From positions 84,854,501 to 84,918,500 of the forward strand of contig JAWZYU010000011.1 in the NCBI GenBank assembly GCA_038380435.1: a DNA stretch of 64,000 bases, read 5' to 3'. The DNA comes from Ryuthela nishihirai (lineage: Eukaryota; Arthropoda; Arachnida; Araneae; Heptathelidae). Below are positions 22,616 to 35,094 of this stretch, in pieces. How positions within the stretch are numbered: position 1 is the first letter of the stretch; each line of letters starts with the position of its first letter. The notes beneath the pieces were generated by a model. It saw only the letters and a list, made by a program, of their open reading frames with translations, was not told where the DNA came from and searched no databases. The translations under genes were made by a program, and so were the position numbers.

Positions 22616-22828
22616 CAGTGGTTCTCAGCCTTTTATGCTTCACGTACTCCCTGGATATGTGTATGTAACTGGCGTACCCCTTGTATAGACAGATAAAATT
22701 ATAGTTATAATATAACAATGGGAATAAAATAAAACATATATATATATATAACATATATCTAGCTACTTTTGAGCTCTCACGGCGTAACCCAAAGACTTTT
22801 GCCGCGTATCCCACGTTGAGAACCTCTA
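22616..22828. mobile_element. hAT-type miniature element H1
   Basis: It starts cagtggttctcagcctttta and ends near cccacgttgagaacctct, the same termini as H2 and H3 in opposite orientation. The interior has a short (at)n run. Flanks ccttagac and acctagac are a plausible imperfect 8-bp duplication. Confidence 0.7.
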
Positions 22829-23814
22829 CCTAGACAATGTTCTGAATTACTAGGTTCAAGGATGAACGAGTGGAATTACTAGCACCTAGAATCACATTTC
22901 TCATCTGCATTGTAAAGAAGTTTTCTCGATACTTGCAATAAAAATGAATTTGCCTTACATCATCAATGTAGAGAGCCTTGTGAATGAAATGGGTGAAGAA
23001 TACTATCCAATGGATTGGAGCCTATTGGTCGATTCTTCCAAAACAAGGTTAACTGCTATTTGCTGTCCAACCGTAACACTGTTTCATCAGTAGCTGTTTG
23101 TTGACTTCGTTAGCCTGAAATCTCTATTTAAAGCTTTTAAATATGAGGGACCATCAGTGTCATTTTTGTTCAGATTTTGAAGTTTGTATTATTGGTCAGC
23201 AAGGAGCATTTACAAAATATCCTTGTTTTTTTTTTGTCTATTCTATTTTTGTACTATTATAGAAACAGAAAAACGATACAAACAACCTGCATCGTCAAAA
23301 AGAGAAAAATCGGAACCTGTGTTATAATACTAAAGCAAAACCTCTGATTGATGTGGACCAAATTTCATATCCACCTCTGCATATTAAATAGGGGTTAATG
23401 AAGAACTTTGTCAAGACCCTTTAGCCGGTTTGAGAATTTTTCTAGTAATTTTCTTAGTTTTCCTCAAAAATTCTGGAAAATTCTATTCTGCCCTGCCGCC
23501 ACCAAAAAGTCATTGCACAGTGCTATTGGGCAGGTGGACTCAACCCGCCTTTAAGGTTCTAAAGTGTAGAACTAGCGGTATAAATACTGGCTTACCGAGC
23601 ATTGTGTCTCAGATTAAAGACAGGTACTATGTTGCTTTCCGTAGTGGCTCTTTACTTAACGGTGAATTAATTTTAAAATTCGGTTTGTGAACTTGAATAC
23701 TGTACTGTGCTTATAATTATCCGTGCTACAATATCGAGGTTTATTCTGTACTTTATCATTGCGACTTAGATTTTTTAATCAATGTGTTGTTTAAACTAGA
23801 AGGACGCATATCGC
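22829..23814. other. Intronic DNA, nothing recognised
   Basis: No exon or repeat that I can tie to a family. Confidence 0.45.
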
Positions 23815-24995
23815 TTCTGGCGCATAAGATAATCTCGTTTTCAAAGAGAAAGAAGTTTTTCCTTTACCTAGTGTTTCATTCCTTAAAAGTTTTAATTTGA
23901 GCTAGCGGAAGATGGAAGAAACGCAAATAGTATTTTATTAGTAATTATACAACATAAAAGTATTCGTCTTTTAGTTCTTAAATATAAAAAGTTGCATTTC
24001 CCACATGTCTCTCAGCATTTGAAGCATTTGAAAAATGCGAATATAAGTATTTCATTAGTACCAATCAAATTAAAAAAGAGTTTTCTAATTATCATTTTCA
24101 TTGTTTCCAATGGAAACATCATGACGTTCACATTCCGCCACCAAAATTTCGTATTTCAATCATTAATACATCATTGCAATATTCGCTTGAAATTTTTGAA
24201 TTTTCAAACTTTTTCATCTTTAGAGGGCGCAGTTATAGTGTTCGAAAGATTCCGAAAGTGCGAATCATAATATTTTATCAATTCCTATCTAACGCTAAAT
24301 TTTTTTTCATTTATCTCTAAATACAAACAGTTGTCTGCTAAAATAAAAATTGTCTTTTCCCACCCACCCCTAGGTCTAAGATGTCAATTTATTTTTGCCA
24401 ATAGAAACATCATAGTGTTCATATTCCACCACCAAAATTTAAAATTTCTAGCTTAAATACGTCGTTTTAAATATTTGTTTGAAATTTTGGAATTTGCAAA
24501 TTTTTCCAACGTTAGAGGGCATGATTATGGTTTTCGGAAGATTTAAAAAGTGTGAATCATAATATTTTATCAATTCCTATCTAATCGAAAAAGAATTTTT
24601 AATTTATCTCTAAAAACAAACAATTATCTGCTAAAATTAAAAAGGTGTGTTTTCCCACCCCTCTGGGTCTAAGGGGTGAACTCATTGTTGGCAGTGGAAA
24701 CATCATGACCTTCGCATTCCACCACCAAAATTAAAAATTTCTAGCATAAATGCATCGTTTGCAATATTCTCTGAAATTTTGGAATTTTCAGCTTTTTCCA
24801 CCGCTAGAGGGCGTAATTATAGCTTTAGAGAGATTCAGAAAGTGCATATAATATTTCATGAATACCTATCCAACACAAAAAGAATTTTAAATATATCTCT
24901 GTAAACAAGAAAGTTCGATGTCTACAGACGGACGGACAGACAGACAGACGACAAAGCGAAACTATTATCAAGTTCTGTTCGAAAACGAGATAAAA
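23815..24995 (+). mobile_element. Dispersed repeat family E, copy B (best copy)
   Basis: Inverted ends ATCTCGTTTTC (23,834) and GAAAACGAGAT (24,980-24,993) bracket about 1.15 kb. The interior is a tandem array of ~290-bp units: ccaccaaaatt recurs at about 24,137, 24,427 and 24,718, each unit also with gctagagggcg-like and ttcccaccc text. Near the 3' end is a (cagacaga)n tract and acaaagcgaaac. Sequence beyond the left inverted end (gcttctggcgcat) is shared with other copies, so the true element may be longer. Confidence 0.7.
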
Positions 24996-24999
24996 CTAA

Positions 25000-25706
25000 A
25001 CAGTGGAAGTGCAATTTCCGGTGAAAATGTTGTTAAAAGACCACGCAGATCTATAATTTTAGAAGAAAAGATGGGAGTTATTACAAAATGGAGGGTGGGC
25101 ATTCACGTCCTACTCTTTGTAAGGATATACATATCGCCACCTCCACTGTAACAACAAGCATGGAAAATGCTGATAAAATTAAAAAGACAATGGAAACCGC
25201 AAGAAGGAAAACTGCTCCAACTCTTAGATAGTCGCGTGGTCCTGTGATTGGAAAAGTGGAACAGTAAAGGCTAGGCGACATCGATCCTAACTTAGAAGAG
25301 GAATCAAGCAGTGTTCTTTTGCAGGAAAGGAGGCGTCAAGCACTGCAAACAACTCTCCTTTCTTGTTTTAAAAAGAAATCTGAAAAGCCTTTAACTGATC
25401 CAAAAAAGGCAAAAGTTGATCCAGTCGTCCCTGACGATCCACAGCCAGGACCTTCCCGTCTTCAGTAATGCCTAACTCTTTATATTATACAGGTACCTAT
25501 TAAGAAATAAATGTAATTATAATGCACGTATATAATGTTTATGTTTAAAATATTAAACGTTTTGTGCTATTGTATGAAAGCGAGTCTCAATTTTCGTACA
25601 CCTGGAAGGCATCTCATGGAAATGCATTCGGGTTTCATTTACGCTAATTCGATATACGCCGGCATCTCCAGAAACCTAACCCCGGAGTAAATCAAGGGCC
25701 TAGTGT
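25000..25706 (+). mobile_element. Pogo/Tigger-like transposon 3' end
   Basis: Frames in 25,150-25,470 encode ETARRKTAPTL and later LQERRRQALQTTLLSCFKKK with a terminal DDPQPGPSRLQ, plausible for the basic, low-complexity tail of a pogo-type transposase but broken by stops. At about 25,640-25,706 the sequence cgatatacgccgg ... ccccggagtaaatcaagggc ctagtgta looks like a Tigger-style terminal repeat. Assignment rests on style, not on catalytic motifs. Confidence 0.4.
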
Positions 25707-25759
25707 ATTGAAGTAAAATATTTTCCCAAATTAATGATGCCAAGTTAAATGAAGGAATC

Positions 25760-26115
25760 TTTATTTGTCCCCAAATAGGACAGCTGTTGACAGATGAACA
25801 ATTTTCGGATTGGAAGGAAATGAAGGAAGGAAAGACTTGGCTGGATTTCAAACCAGTGGTTGGAAAGTTCTTTGGAAACAAGAAGCCACCAGATTATATC
25901 AACCTATTTCATCAGATGATTACATTTCATGCAATCTCGTTGGAATTTTTTACCAGCTGACTTGGAGGGCTACAAATGTAGAGCAGGGTGAGAGATTTCA
26001 TGAATACACCGCAGAGATGGGAAAACAATATGACGGACGACAGTGATCATTCCGACAAATACTACAAAGGTTCAATCGACACAAAAAGACATACCACTGT
26101 TGCTTAGGTTTATGC
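25760..26115 (+). pseudogene. Fragment of a widespread arthropod transposon-associated protein
   Basis: Plus-strand frames encode LLTDEQFSDWKEMKEGKTWL, FGNKKPPDYINLFHQMITFH and, one frame over, EQGERFHEYTAEMGKQYDGR. The arrangement 'GNNKxxxY ... SLxFF ... GERFHxxxxxMxxxYxGR' is one I know from many arthropod genomes as a repetitive, probably transposon-borne protein of unclear class. At least one frameshift and stops are present. Confidence 0.45.
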
Positions 26116-26435
26116 AATATTGTTGCCAAGTTTCATGATGTTCTTTCTAGTAAAGTCAAAAGCAATGAAAGGTTTAAAATATTTTTGAATTTTTAAACAA
26201 ATAGTTGAACAACATGCGTAATAGTGCACCAAGACTTACAAACTACTTGTTATTTTGTCCCATAGCTCATAGCATAGAAACCAATACTGTCTTTTAAAAC
26301 TGACTGACTACACTATTCTCCAAAGCATGAGAACCGTTGGTAGCAAACATTGATTCAATACAATTTCATCACGCTGTTGGCATATTACACAAAGCAGACA
26401 TTCAATTCCAAGCCAATAAGAAATTATATCCTTAC

Positions 26436-26622
26436 CTCCCCTCTCTGTAATGCACATGAAGATTAACCACGCGATACCCAGAGCCCACGCGGTCCGATGT
26501 AGCATGGCGTAAGATACGTCGACGATTTTATTTGGGAGGTGACCTCGGTTCCATTCAAAGGCTCCATACAGCACAGCTAAGTTGCAAGCCACAGCTGCTG
26601 ACCATCCCAAAGCTTGGAATAT
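26436..26622 (-). CDS. NRF-6-like acyltransferase-3 family protein, exon C
   Basis: 187 nt between gttttgcag-type acceptor (26,626-26,623) and donor gtaagg (26,435-26,430). It starts in phase 0, as required by exon B, and leaves one base (G), as required by exon D. The product contains two membrane segments, around LGWSAAVACNLAVLYGAF and LHRTAWALGIAWLIFMCI, separated by EWNRGHLPNKIVDVSYAM. The block 'LYxxLxRTAWALGxAWxxFxCxxGxGG' is diagnostic of the NRF-6 branch of acyltransferase-3 proteins; here the end reads ITERGG. These are integral membrane proteins; the C. elegans members act in lipid/drug transport, but the acyl substrate is not deducible. Confidence 0.9.
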
Positions 26623-26699
26623 CTGCAAACGGAAATTAATTAATGGAAATTATACATATATAAATAAATTCAGAGAAATGATAATTTCATTATTATCTT

Positions 26700-28160
26700 A
26701 AAAAATAAAACAACTCTCAGGTCTAGTAGCTTAAGCTTGTTAGTGTAAATCTCCAGAAAAAAACAAAGGACCGAGGCAGGCAGGTATTTCCTGTTCTGTC
26801 ATTGTATATCGCCGTAGAATGAAACAGCAAAAGAGATAAAATCCTCAAGAGAGAAACAACACCAAGTCCTGAATATTGTCAGTTTTAAATCACCGGAGAG
26901 AACACTTGTAAGGGAGAGATGAGCGAGAAAGACACCAAAACTTTGCGGGTCCTGCTAGTGTAAATCTCTATAGAAACAGTTTTTGATGCAGTACTCCAGA
27001 AAAAGCTTACTCGATCTACCTAGATACTATGAGCAAATGGCCGTGTCAACTCCAATGGATCTTCATATCATAAAGAGTGGAGGCGAGTCTTCATTAAGAT
27101 AAACAGCGAAAAATAAATTCTCAATCGTAACGTTGTGGTTCTGGATTCTGTCAGTGCTAATCTTTACCGAGAAGACTTGCGAGGGAGGCCGGTCATTAAG
27201 AGGAAAACAGCCTCACTCTGCATCTCACCATAGAGTTGTTCTGTGTAGGAAGCGAGCCCTCGGAGACAAATATTGAAAGTTTATTGGTTGCTATCACTGA
27301 AAATTACCGTAAATGAGATCGGGCTACGAAGCGAATCCACAGGCGATAATGAATACAAATTATCCCGGATCTGGAGAAAGAAAAAGGTTGACTTATTCTT
27401 GCTAAATGGTGAAATATATGCTATTGTTTTTTCTCCCTCCGCTATAAAGGCCTTTTAATTAAAATATATTCTTACAAAATATGTGTAAAATCCTTTTTAT
27501 TCTTCTTCTTCCAGGGCGGGGATGGCTCAGTCGGTAGCGCGCCAGGCTCGTAATCTGTAGTTCCCAGGTTCGAGTCCCAGATGGGTCAACGTTGAGATTT
27601 ATCTCCGCAAAATTACCTGCCCACGGTCAGTAGGGGACACCGATGGGCTTGGAAAGGCCGCCGTCCGTCGGATGGGACGTTAAGCCGTGGCTCCGTGTGC
27701 GGGAGAGCCATACCCTGTGCACGTTAAAGAACACGCTGGATGGCCTTGACGGGAGGGTACCATCTGTCTCCCAACAGCTGTTCCAGTGGGTCCCCTGCCC
27801 CAACCTTCTCTGAGCCTTCGGGGTCCTTGTGACCTGGCCATTTAGCCCATGGTGTGCAAAAAATGCCGCTCAGAGGTAAAACAACCCAACTTCTTCTTCC
27901 GCTTGTCTTACAGCTATTAAAATTCTTCAGGTGGAATTTATCAGGCTGGGAGAGGCCGAGATATGACAATTTCAGTCCTGCATATTAAATAGATGATGAT
28001 CGGTGAGACAGCCGAGTCATCAGGCAAAAGGAAGAAAAGTCCTCAATTCTTTCAGTGCAAATGATCACAGAAGATACCAATGAGGGAAGAGTCCTCAAAA
28101 AAAAAAAGATAACAGAATGCATGGGACTAAGATCAGTGTAAACTACCATAGACAGACCTC
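26700..28160. repeat. Degenerate intronic tandem repeat, split by SINE S3
   Basis: Loose repeats sharing gtgtaaatctc-like text followed by agaaga or gaaac, and ggagagtcctcattaag-like text, occur near 26,743, 26,957, 27,150, 28,047 and 28,130. Spacing of roughly 130-210 bp is irregular. Identity is low. Confidence 0.4.
27513..27890 (+). mobile_element. SINE family S, copy S3
   Basis: Head with TGGCTCAGTCGG and GGTTCGAGTCC, full body, acaacccaac tail. Flanked by the 10-bp target duplication ttcttcttcc (27,503-27,512 and 27,891-27,900). Confidence 0.92.
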
Positions 28161-29179
28161 GGACAAAATATAAATGCAACTGTATCCTGACGTATTATTA
28201 TTTAAAAATTTTTTTTTTGAAGTTCAAAAGATTTTCAAAATTGAAACAGGCAGTGGTTGCTGTATGACAGAGTTGCCTAAATCATTCTGCCATCCAAAAG
28301 GCAGATACAAACAGACTCAGTCGCTTTGTGTTTTCAAACGAGGCTCCATACCGAGGAGTCATCTAACAGAAATTGCAGCTATTTAGTAGATCCTCCTTTC
28401 CAGGGACGTACCCAGACCCCCTCTGGGATTCCGGAACCCCCGTCGGGAATCCCTCCTCCTCCGAAAATACTGTCATCTTATACTAAATTTCAAACTTGTC
28501 TATCTGCTTTGAAATCCAAACAATTGTCTTTGTATAATTTTATTTTAGTCCCATATTTTATGTCCGGCACTATAAATAGATTAAGCAAAAAAAAAAACTA
28601 TAAAATTTCATTCAATATAGAATATCATTTTAACCTTTCCTGTTCCGTACAATATTTTAGTGATTGGGAACTCTACTCAAGTCTTATTCTCAGTTCTTTT
28701 ATTTTCCGTTTTACTCATTTTATTTTGTAGTCTTATTCATTTAATTTTTTAGTCTTATTCTTTAGTCCCACCTCCCCTCCCTCCAGAGTTAAAAACTCTC
28801 AGAGCCTTACGAAACTGAATTATCGGACCGCCCCCCCCACCCCCGAAACTAAATCATACCTATATTTTAATATGTTCCTGCTGCTCTCTGTTCTGCCTTT
28901 GAGACTTAGGGTCCTTGTGACTTGGCCTTTTAGTTTAGCATATAGAGCATAAAAAGTGGCTTTCGTTGGTAACTCAACCCAAAGAGGTTTCGTTGGCAAC
29001 TCAACTCAAAGATCTTCTCTGGAACTAGGTAAAACTCTCTTAATTTCAGTTTCAAAAGATCGCCTCCAACGACCTATTTCACATTATGAGATCTGCTGAT
29101 ATTTCTATTGAGCTGTACTTCCAATGCAGACTTTAAATGTTCACCCAGGAGCTGTTTTAGTCTTCTTCGACTGCCTCGA
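28161..29179. other. Intronic DNA with a decayed SINE S tail
   Basis: The piece 28,880-28,990 (gagacttagggtccttgtga, then cttggcctttta and aactcaaccca) matches the 3' third of SINE family S at low identity. C-rich tracts near 28,410-28,470 and 28,760-28,850 are unassigned. Confidence 0.45.
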
Positions 29180-29181
29180 TG

Positions 29182-29683
29182 TTAAGAAATGTACGTAGCT
29201 CTCCCCTCCCCCGCTACCAATGTCACGCTATTATTTTGGCTCAAAATACCATAGGATGATTATTTATGACGAATTTATATCAAAAATAGTTTTGATACCC
29301 TCTTTTTAAGTGTAAATCACGTGTACACCATGTGGCGTATAGGACAAAAATTTTCATGCTTCGCCACGCAGTGAATACATGATTTGTGGGTTTGCAAGTT
29401 CATACAGGATTTTTTACCAGTTCATGCGTGCAGTTTTCTAGTGTATAAATACAGGAACATGTCTATTCATTGTTCTGTACTGTTTGTGTTGTTCAGTACT
29501 GTTTGGTCTAAACATGTTCACTTGTTCATGTGGCCACACTTTCCTATCGCTCGTAAGCAATTCCTTCGAGCATGAATCATGGCCGATCTAAAGACCTAGA
29601 CGAAATGCAAATATGATTCACACGACGTAGTAGCCTAGAACATATGTGAATCATATGCGATTCATATGGCAGTCACACGTTAA
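29182..29683 (+). mobile_element. TTAA-flanked repeat family P, copy P1
   Basis: It is about 500 bp, bounded by TTAA (29,182-29,185 and 29,680-29,683), and collinear, inverted, with 62,664-63,134. Shared blocks include gtgtacaccatg, aggaattgcttttacgag-like text and ctaggctactac-like text. TTAA targets are typical of piggyBac-type elements. No transposase is visible. Confidence 0.6.
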
Positions 29684-30114
29684 AAAAACACTGCAACTAA
29701 ATTTAAACTCGTAAAGAAAATAAAGGCCAAATGATTCCTTTTGAAAAAAACTTTGACTCCCATAAGAAGGAAAAGAGGTCTCATGTTTCATTAACCTTTT
29801 AATTAATCTTTCAGTTACATAAATTAGTTTCTTTGGCCATAATTCATCGTGAGAGTTTTTGTGATGCTGAAATTTTATAATGAATAAGTGTAGGAAAGTG
29901 TAATTATGTAATTATACACATAAATGGTCAATTATGTACATAATTAGAAGCTGTTAAAAGTAATTTCAGTAATAATATTATTTTTGTTTAAAGCGTCTGT
30001 GTCACAAGAAACTGGATCATTGAACTCGTGAATCGACACGTGACCAATAAATCTTCTAAATGTGGACTTCTCAAGCGAGAAAAATCCAAATCTCCTGAAG
30101 GGGAATGCACTCAC

Positions 30115-30235
30115 CGGCTTAATGTTGATTTTTCTGTACCTGAGGACCAAGAATCCTAAAGTGATGCCCACACAGTAAGCTCCCATATGAGGGTAAGGAC
30201 GGAAATACATCAGATCACAGAGCCACTTGGTGAAA
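30115..30235 (-). CDS. NRF-6-like acyltransferase-3 family protein, exon B
   Basis: 121 nt between acceptor ttttccag (just above 30,235) and donor gtgagt (30,114-30,109). One base completes the Ala codon started in exon A, then 40 codons, ending in phase 0. The product has KWLCDLMYFRPYPHMGAYCV, then GITLGFLVLRYRKINIKP. The family pattern 'Y.KPYxRxGPYLVGxxxGYxL' is clear: a membrane segment after a conserved Arg/Pro-rich loop. The intron to exon C is 3.5 kb. Confidence 0.88.
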
Positions 30236-30670
30236 CTGGAAAAAGATAAATTAATTATCATTGTTAGGATTGCTGAGTTCATTCATAATAAGAACTACAA
30301 AAAAAAGTAAAAAATTAACGATTTCTCACTGATTCAACGAACTGCAATTGTCACATGTTAGTCAAAAATTAATCAAAATTGAAGTTGAATCGAGTTTATC
30401 CGGCCTTTGGGTATCCATTCAAAACACATTCTGCAAATATTTCATTTTTGAATTTCAATACACTTAGTTCAAAATAGAATACTTACATTCGGGGAAAAAT
30501 GTCAGAGATATTAATTTCGTAAAAATTGTATATTTTTTCATTTGTGTAAGAAATGAAAATATATTTTATGGCCAGTTGAGTAATATTATTGCATAATAGA
30601 TTCCTCAGTTTTAAGCTGCCAGCTCGTATCGGAGCAAAAACGGTATCGTAAAAGTTCGCTTTTGATAGCT
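30236..30670. other. Intronic DNA, nothing recognised
   Basis: A+T-rich; no element ends seen. Confidence 0.5.
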
Positions 30671-30679
30671 GTCGGGTTG

Positions 30680-31051
30680 GGGTATATTAACTCTGAGTGG
30701 CACTTTTTTTGTACACAATGGACTAAACGACCAGGTCACAAGGACCCCGAAGACTCAGAGAAGGTTCGGGGAGAGGACCCACTTGAACAGCCGTTGACAG
30801 ACAGATGGTGGCCTCTCATCAAGGCCATTCACGTGTTCTTTAACGTGCACAGCGTATGACTCTCCTGCACAGGGACCATGGCTTAACGTCCCATCCGATG
30901 GACGCGCCTTTCCACCCATAGGTATCCCCTACTGATTGAGGCAGGGAGTTTTGCGGAGATAAAGCTCAACGCTGGCCCAGTTGGGACTTGAACCTGGTAA
31001 TTGCAGATTACAAGCCTGGCGCGCAACCGACTGAGCCACCCTCGCGCCGCA
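30680..31051 (-). mobile_element. SINE family S, copy S4 (diverged, full length)
   Basis: A diverged copy in minus orientation with head text gctcagtcggttgcgcgcca. Flanking gtcgggttg (30,671-30,679 and 31,052-31,060) is a likely target duplication. Confidence 0.85.
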
Positions 31052-31140
31052 GTCGGGTTGAAATCCAATGGTTGTTCGTATATTCATATCCTGAAGATAT
31101 TTGCAAGCATTTCGGAGTAAATATAATAATTAAGAGTTGG

Positions 31141-31377
31141 GCTGTTTTACCACTGAGCGGCACTTTTTTGTACACGAATGGCCAGTTAGAAAGACCACTA
31201 GGAAACAGAGATGGTTGTGGCAGCTATCCTATAGAAGGAGACCCACATGGTAGCTGTTAGGAGACAGATGGCCATCCAGAATGTTATTTAACGTGCACAG
31301 GATACGGCTCTATTCTGCACACAGACTCATGGCTTAACGTACCATCCGAAGAACCACTTTTTGAAGGTATTAACCAT
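31141..31377 (-). mobile_element. SINE family S, copy S5 (decayed, headless)
   Basis: Body text of family S at low identity (gagcggcacttttttgtaca, cttaacgtaccatccga); the tRNA head is missing and the neighbouring S6 starts at once. Confidence 0.8.
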
Positions 31378-31383
31378 GGCTGA

Positions 31384-31774
31384 CTGGGGCGGGGATGGCT
31401 CAGTCGGTAGCGCGCCAGGCTCGTAATCTATAGTTCCCAAGTTCGAGTCCCAGCTGGGTCAGCGTTGAGATTTATCTCCGCAAAATTCCCCGCACTGCCC
31501 ACGGTCAGTAGGGAACACCGATGGGCTTGGAAAGACCACCGTCCGTCGGATGGGACGTTAAGCCGTGGCCCCGTGTTCGGGAGAGCCATCCCCTGTGCAC
31601 GTTAAAGAACATGCTGGATGACCTTGACGGGAGTTTACCATCTGTCTCCCAACAGCCATTCCAGTGGGTCCCCTCCTCCAACTTTCCCTGAGCCTTTCGG
31701 GGCCCATGTGACCTAGCCATTTAGCCCATGGTGTGCAAAAAAGTGCCGCTCAGAGGTAAAACAATCCAACCCAC
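31384..31774 (+). mobile_element. SINE family S, copy S6
   Basis: Complete head and body with acaatccaaccc tail. Short flanking repeat ggctga (31,378-31,383 and 31,775-31,780). Confidence 0.9.
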
Positions 31775-31780
31775 GGCTGA

Positions 31781-32224
31781 AAGTGAGCACCCCACAAGCC
31801 TTGTCGTCTCGGAAATGCTCTGACCCAATCGTCTGGCCATTACAAAATGGCCTTTGTCAAACTCACTTAAGTCCGCTGCCTTTCCCATCTGAAGAACAAG
31901 AATAACACTGATTAACAGAGCTCAGTATCAGGTGTTATTTATACCGTTTCTTGACCTTCACACTTGCCGTCGTTTACCTGCAGTTGCATCGATTTGTATA
32001 AAGACGCACTGGTCATGATGTTTTGGCTCTTCGGTGTATATATGTATACAGTATAGCATATATATTTAATAGCACGTAAAATCTGAAGATTTTATCTTGG
32101 CAAATACAGTACTAATATGGAAATGATAGGTAGGCATATGTGATGATGCACGGAACAATCAGGCTTAGCGTCTAAAGTCTGGCGTGGCCATTTCGTGGCG
32201 CAGGGTATAAAGTACCTTTCGGAT
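31781..32224. other. Intronic DNA, nothing firm
   Basis: The stretch 31,790-32,020 looks like Tc1-type terminal sequence (for example gacgcactggtcatgatgtt near 32,004) but no transposase is present. Confidence 0.35.
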
Positions 32225-32620
32225 GAGATTATCTCATTTTGGAATTGAACGAAAGGGGAAGGCTGCCATATCAGTGCGGCCTATTAATCTGGATTTCTAT
32301 GGCCACTTTTCTTTTTTTTCCTCCTAACCTGGTGAGGCGTGGTCAACTTTACAGGACCTTGGTACCGACCATTTATACTGACTGGGATCTGTAATGTCTT
32401 TGAGTACGATGACGGGTCTTGGACATGCGGCACTGGTACCCTGCTTCTTTTCTGGGAAAATCTATTGCTATACCTTTTGTTTGTTTGTGGGTTGAGAGTC
32501 CAGAGTTAATGGATGCACAGGGTGCCATATATCAGCTGCTGGATTATCCTGATCAGAGGCCATCGCAAGTACCTGACCCATTGCTTCTACCGACTTCACC
32601 AAACCTTTGTCTTGATAGAG
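32225..32620 (+). mobile_element. LINE copy C: 5'-region fragment
   Basis: Shares with the reverse complement of 13,210-13,750 the blocks ggcgtggtcaactt, accatttata, gtttgtttgtgggttg and ggattatcctgatcagaggc. It keeps only the 5' region, upstream of the endonuclease. Confidence 0.7.
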
Positions 32621-33052
32621 TGTTATGGGATGTGTAGCTGCCTGGCTTTATATCCATTCTGTAGAAAGTCGTTGGTATCAAATATAAAATATGGCTCAGG
32701 AAGGATTAATATTTGTAGGATAAAGATGGAAGGTGGAAGGATTTTAAATTGCAGTTGATAGTTTTTAACAGAATTTAGGAGAAAGTCTGATAAAACTTTC
32801 AATCTTCCGAATAAATATATTTTCTGGAAGGGAGAAATAAATCCCAACTTATGTATGGGACATAAATTTTAATTCCGTGGACTCTGAAGAGCATTAGCAT
32901 TGGAGTCCTTGTGTTTCTCAGGCGCTGGCAAAGGAGAAGGAAGTGATCAGTAGTTTCCCGTTGCCCACAGATGGGTCAATCGCTGCTGTTGGCTAAGATG
33001 ACATCTGCGGAGGAATGCTTGCAGTGATGCAAATCAAGACGTAAGCGGGTTA
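32621..33052. other. Intronic DNA, nothing recognised
   Basis: No family assignment. The adjoining LINE of the RNase H type may extend slightly into it. Confidence 0.4.
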
Positions 33053-34830
33053 TTAAGGTTTCCATATTTCGTGAGGTGTAAATATTGGATGTCTGTTTAC
33101 AAGGAATCGAGTTAGATGTGGCAGCATATTTGACAGAGCAGAGGATTCCCATTCCATCCTGAGATATTTATATAATTCCTCACGGCATAAATTGGTGATT
33201 CCTCTGCATACAAAGTTGATTCTGGATGCAAATTTAAAAGAGATTGTTGCTGTTTTTGCCAGGAAATCAGCTGACTCGTTGATCTCTAGGTTCCAATGTC
33301 CGGGAACACAGAGCAATGGATGAAGCTCGAAGCATTGATTGTTGAAGATGCAGATCAAGAATAGCTGTGTGCAATTTTGTTAAAACGTTACTCAGTTCTG
33401 TGAGAAACGATTTCAAGACAGATAAATAAAAAAAAATACCTCCTCAAGCAGCTGCTTGCCACAGAGGTCTGACAGGAGCCTGTCAGTTTATATGCCACAG
33501 TAGAAGATCTGAGAGGATGGCAGGACCTCAGCAGAAAAACGACACACACATCCATGCCTAATCCGGGGCTCGAACCCAGGTCCCTTAGATCAGTAGCCAA
33601 GCGTGCTAACCACTCGGCCACGGGATAGTAGGATAAAATTATTAATTTCTTGAATAATAGAGGTGACAGCTTTGATCAGTGCTGTAGCTGCAGCTGAGAA
33701 TACTGATGTTCCTCTTGGTAGTTTATCACATATTAAAATTGCTCGTGAGAGACAGGCAATTCCAATCCCAGTCTGTTAATTAGATATCGAAGCATCAGTT
33801 CCAATACAGACACCTCTGGGCCATTTTTATTTTAATTCAGAGTAGAAATATGATTTCATCATGATATTAGGTTGTGAAGATAGCTGCTGAAAGCTGAAAG
33901 AGTTGATAAGAATATTAAAAGATGAATAAGTCCATGGATAAGTCCATGGAGGAATTGCCGGCAGCTGTCTGATTGCAGGAGCATGATTATTGCAGCTCGA
34001 GCACGAGTTAATAGAGGAATGGTCTTTCCTCCTGCTTCTTGCGGTGAAATTAAAAAAAAAATGTGGCTCACACCAGATTGTTCTTAGAGGCGATGACAAT
34101 GGTGATGTCATTTCTTTTATAGAACTCTTGTCAGCCATCAGACGAACCAGTGAAGGGAGAGAAAGTTCTCCCGTCTCAGCATGTAGAAGTGGCAAAGGTG
34201 TGGCTTGGTGAGCCTGTTGCTGATGGCAGAGCTTCCTGATATACAGGAGAAATTGTAGACCAGTAAGAATTAGGAGCTGGTATAAGAAGTGGATCTCTGT
34301 ATGTTATCATTGATCTAATGGTTTCTGTTATTAATAATATTATGATGTGTCGATGAAGACCATTTATTGAAGAGGTTAGGCTTCTGATAATATTTAATAG
34401 CTGAAGGCATTTTTTGCGTTAATGAAATGCTGCTTGAAAGTTCCATTGATTTGGAAGGCAAATCCTAAGATTTTCATAATAGAATACCCCAATGGAATGA
34501 CTTCTGAGCCAAGTTGAGGTTATCTGGGTTAATATTATGATTTTGGGTGACAATCAAAGCAGCGCTGTTTACTGCGAAAATTTTCGTGGCATAGTCGAAG
34601 CGCTGGCAGTGAGTGCAACTTCGAGGTTAAAAAAAAGGTAGTCTTTTGCTGAAGCTGCCACCATAAACAAGTTTCTTTTGGACAATGAAGACCTAGAATA
34701 GTCAAAAGAACAGTGGATGTAGGAATTGTGGTAGAGCCTTCGTCGCGAGAACCACGCAAATCCAAAATAATAAATTTATCTGATTGGAGTTCATTAGTTA
34801 AATCCTCCATTGTTAATGTCAGTGTCTATG
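33053..34830 (-). pseudogene. Second LINE type (RNase H-bearing), 3' half, heavily mutated
   Basis: Near 33,330-33,053 the minus strand encodes HPLLCVPGHWNLEINESADF then LAKTA, the VPGHxGIxGNExADxLAK motif of retrotransposon RNase H. Upstream pieces include GVCIGTDASI (33,810) and SVFSAAATALIKAV (33,730), matching the RNase H 'TDGSK' and 'FSAEAxAI' regions, and, at 34,330-34,200, a 'thumb'-like stretch MITYRDPLLIPAPNSYW. This is a jockey/R1/I-type arrangement, distinct from the RNase H-less LINE at 36-39 kb. Many stops and shifts; SINE T4 is inserted in it. Confidence 0.65.
33430..33630 (-). mobile_element. SINE family T, copy T4 (full length)
   Basis: Minus-strand head TGGCCGAGTGG ... GGTTCGAGCCC and full body with both palindromes; A-rich/T-rich tail at 33,426-33,436. 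It interrupts the RNase H region of the LINE. Confidence 0.9.
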
Positions 34831-35094
34831 TCTTGTAGCAGGAGACGAGTTGATAATACGTCAGTAAGTAAAGTAGAAGTGTCGAAATTATATTTGTAAT
34901 GCGAAGAATGTCAACGCGCAAAAAGCTCTAGTAGGACGTATGATACGGTTGTTATTTCTAGATAGAAAAGTAATGTCAGAAACTTTCAAACATTTTGAAA
35001 ATGCACTCTTCAAAACTTGAGGTTTTGAGATTCGAATGTGATTACTTTTCCCTTTCAACAAAACTAACGAATACTCTACTAGTAAAATAAATCT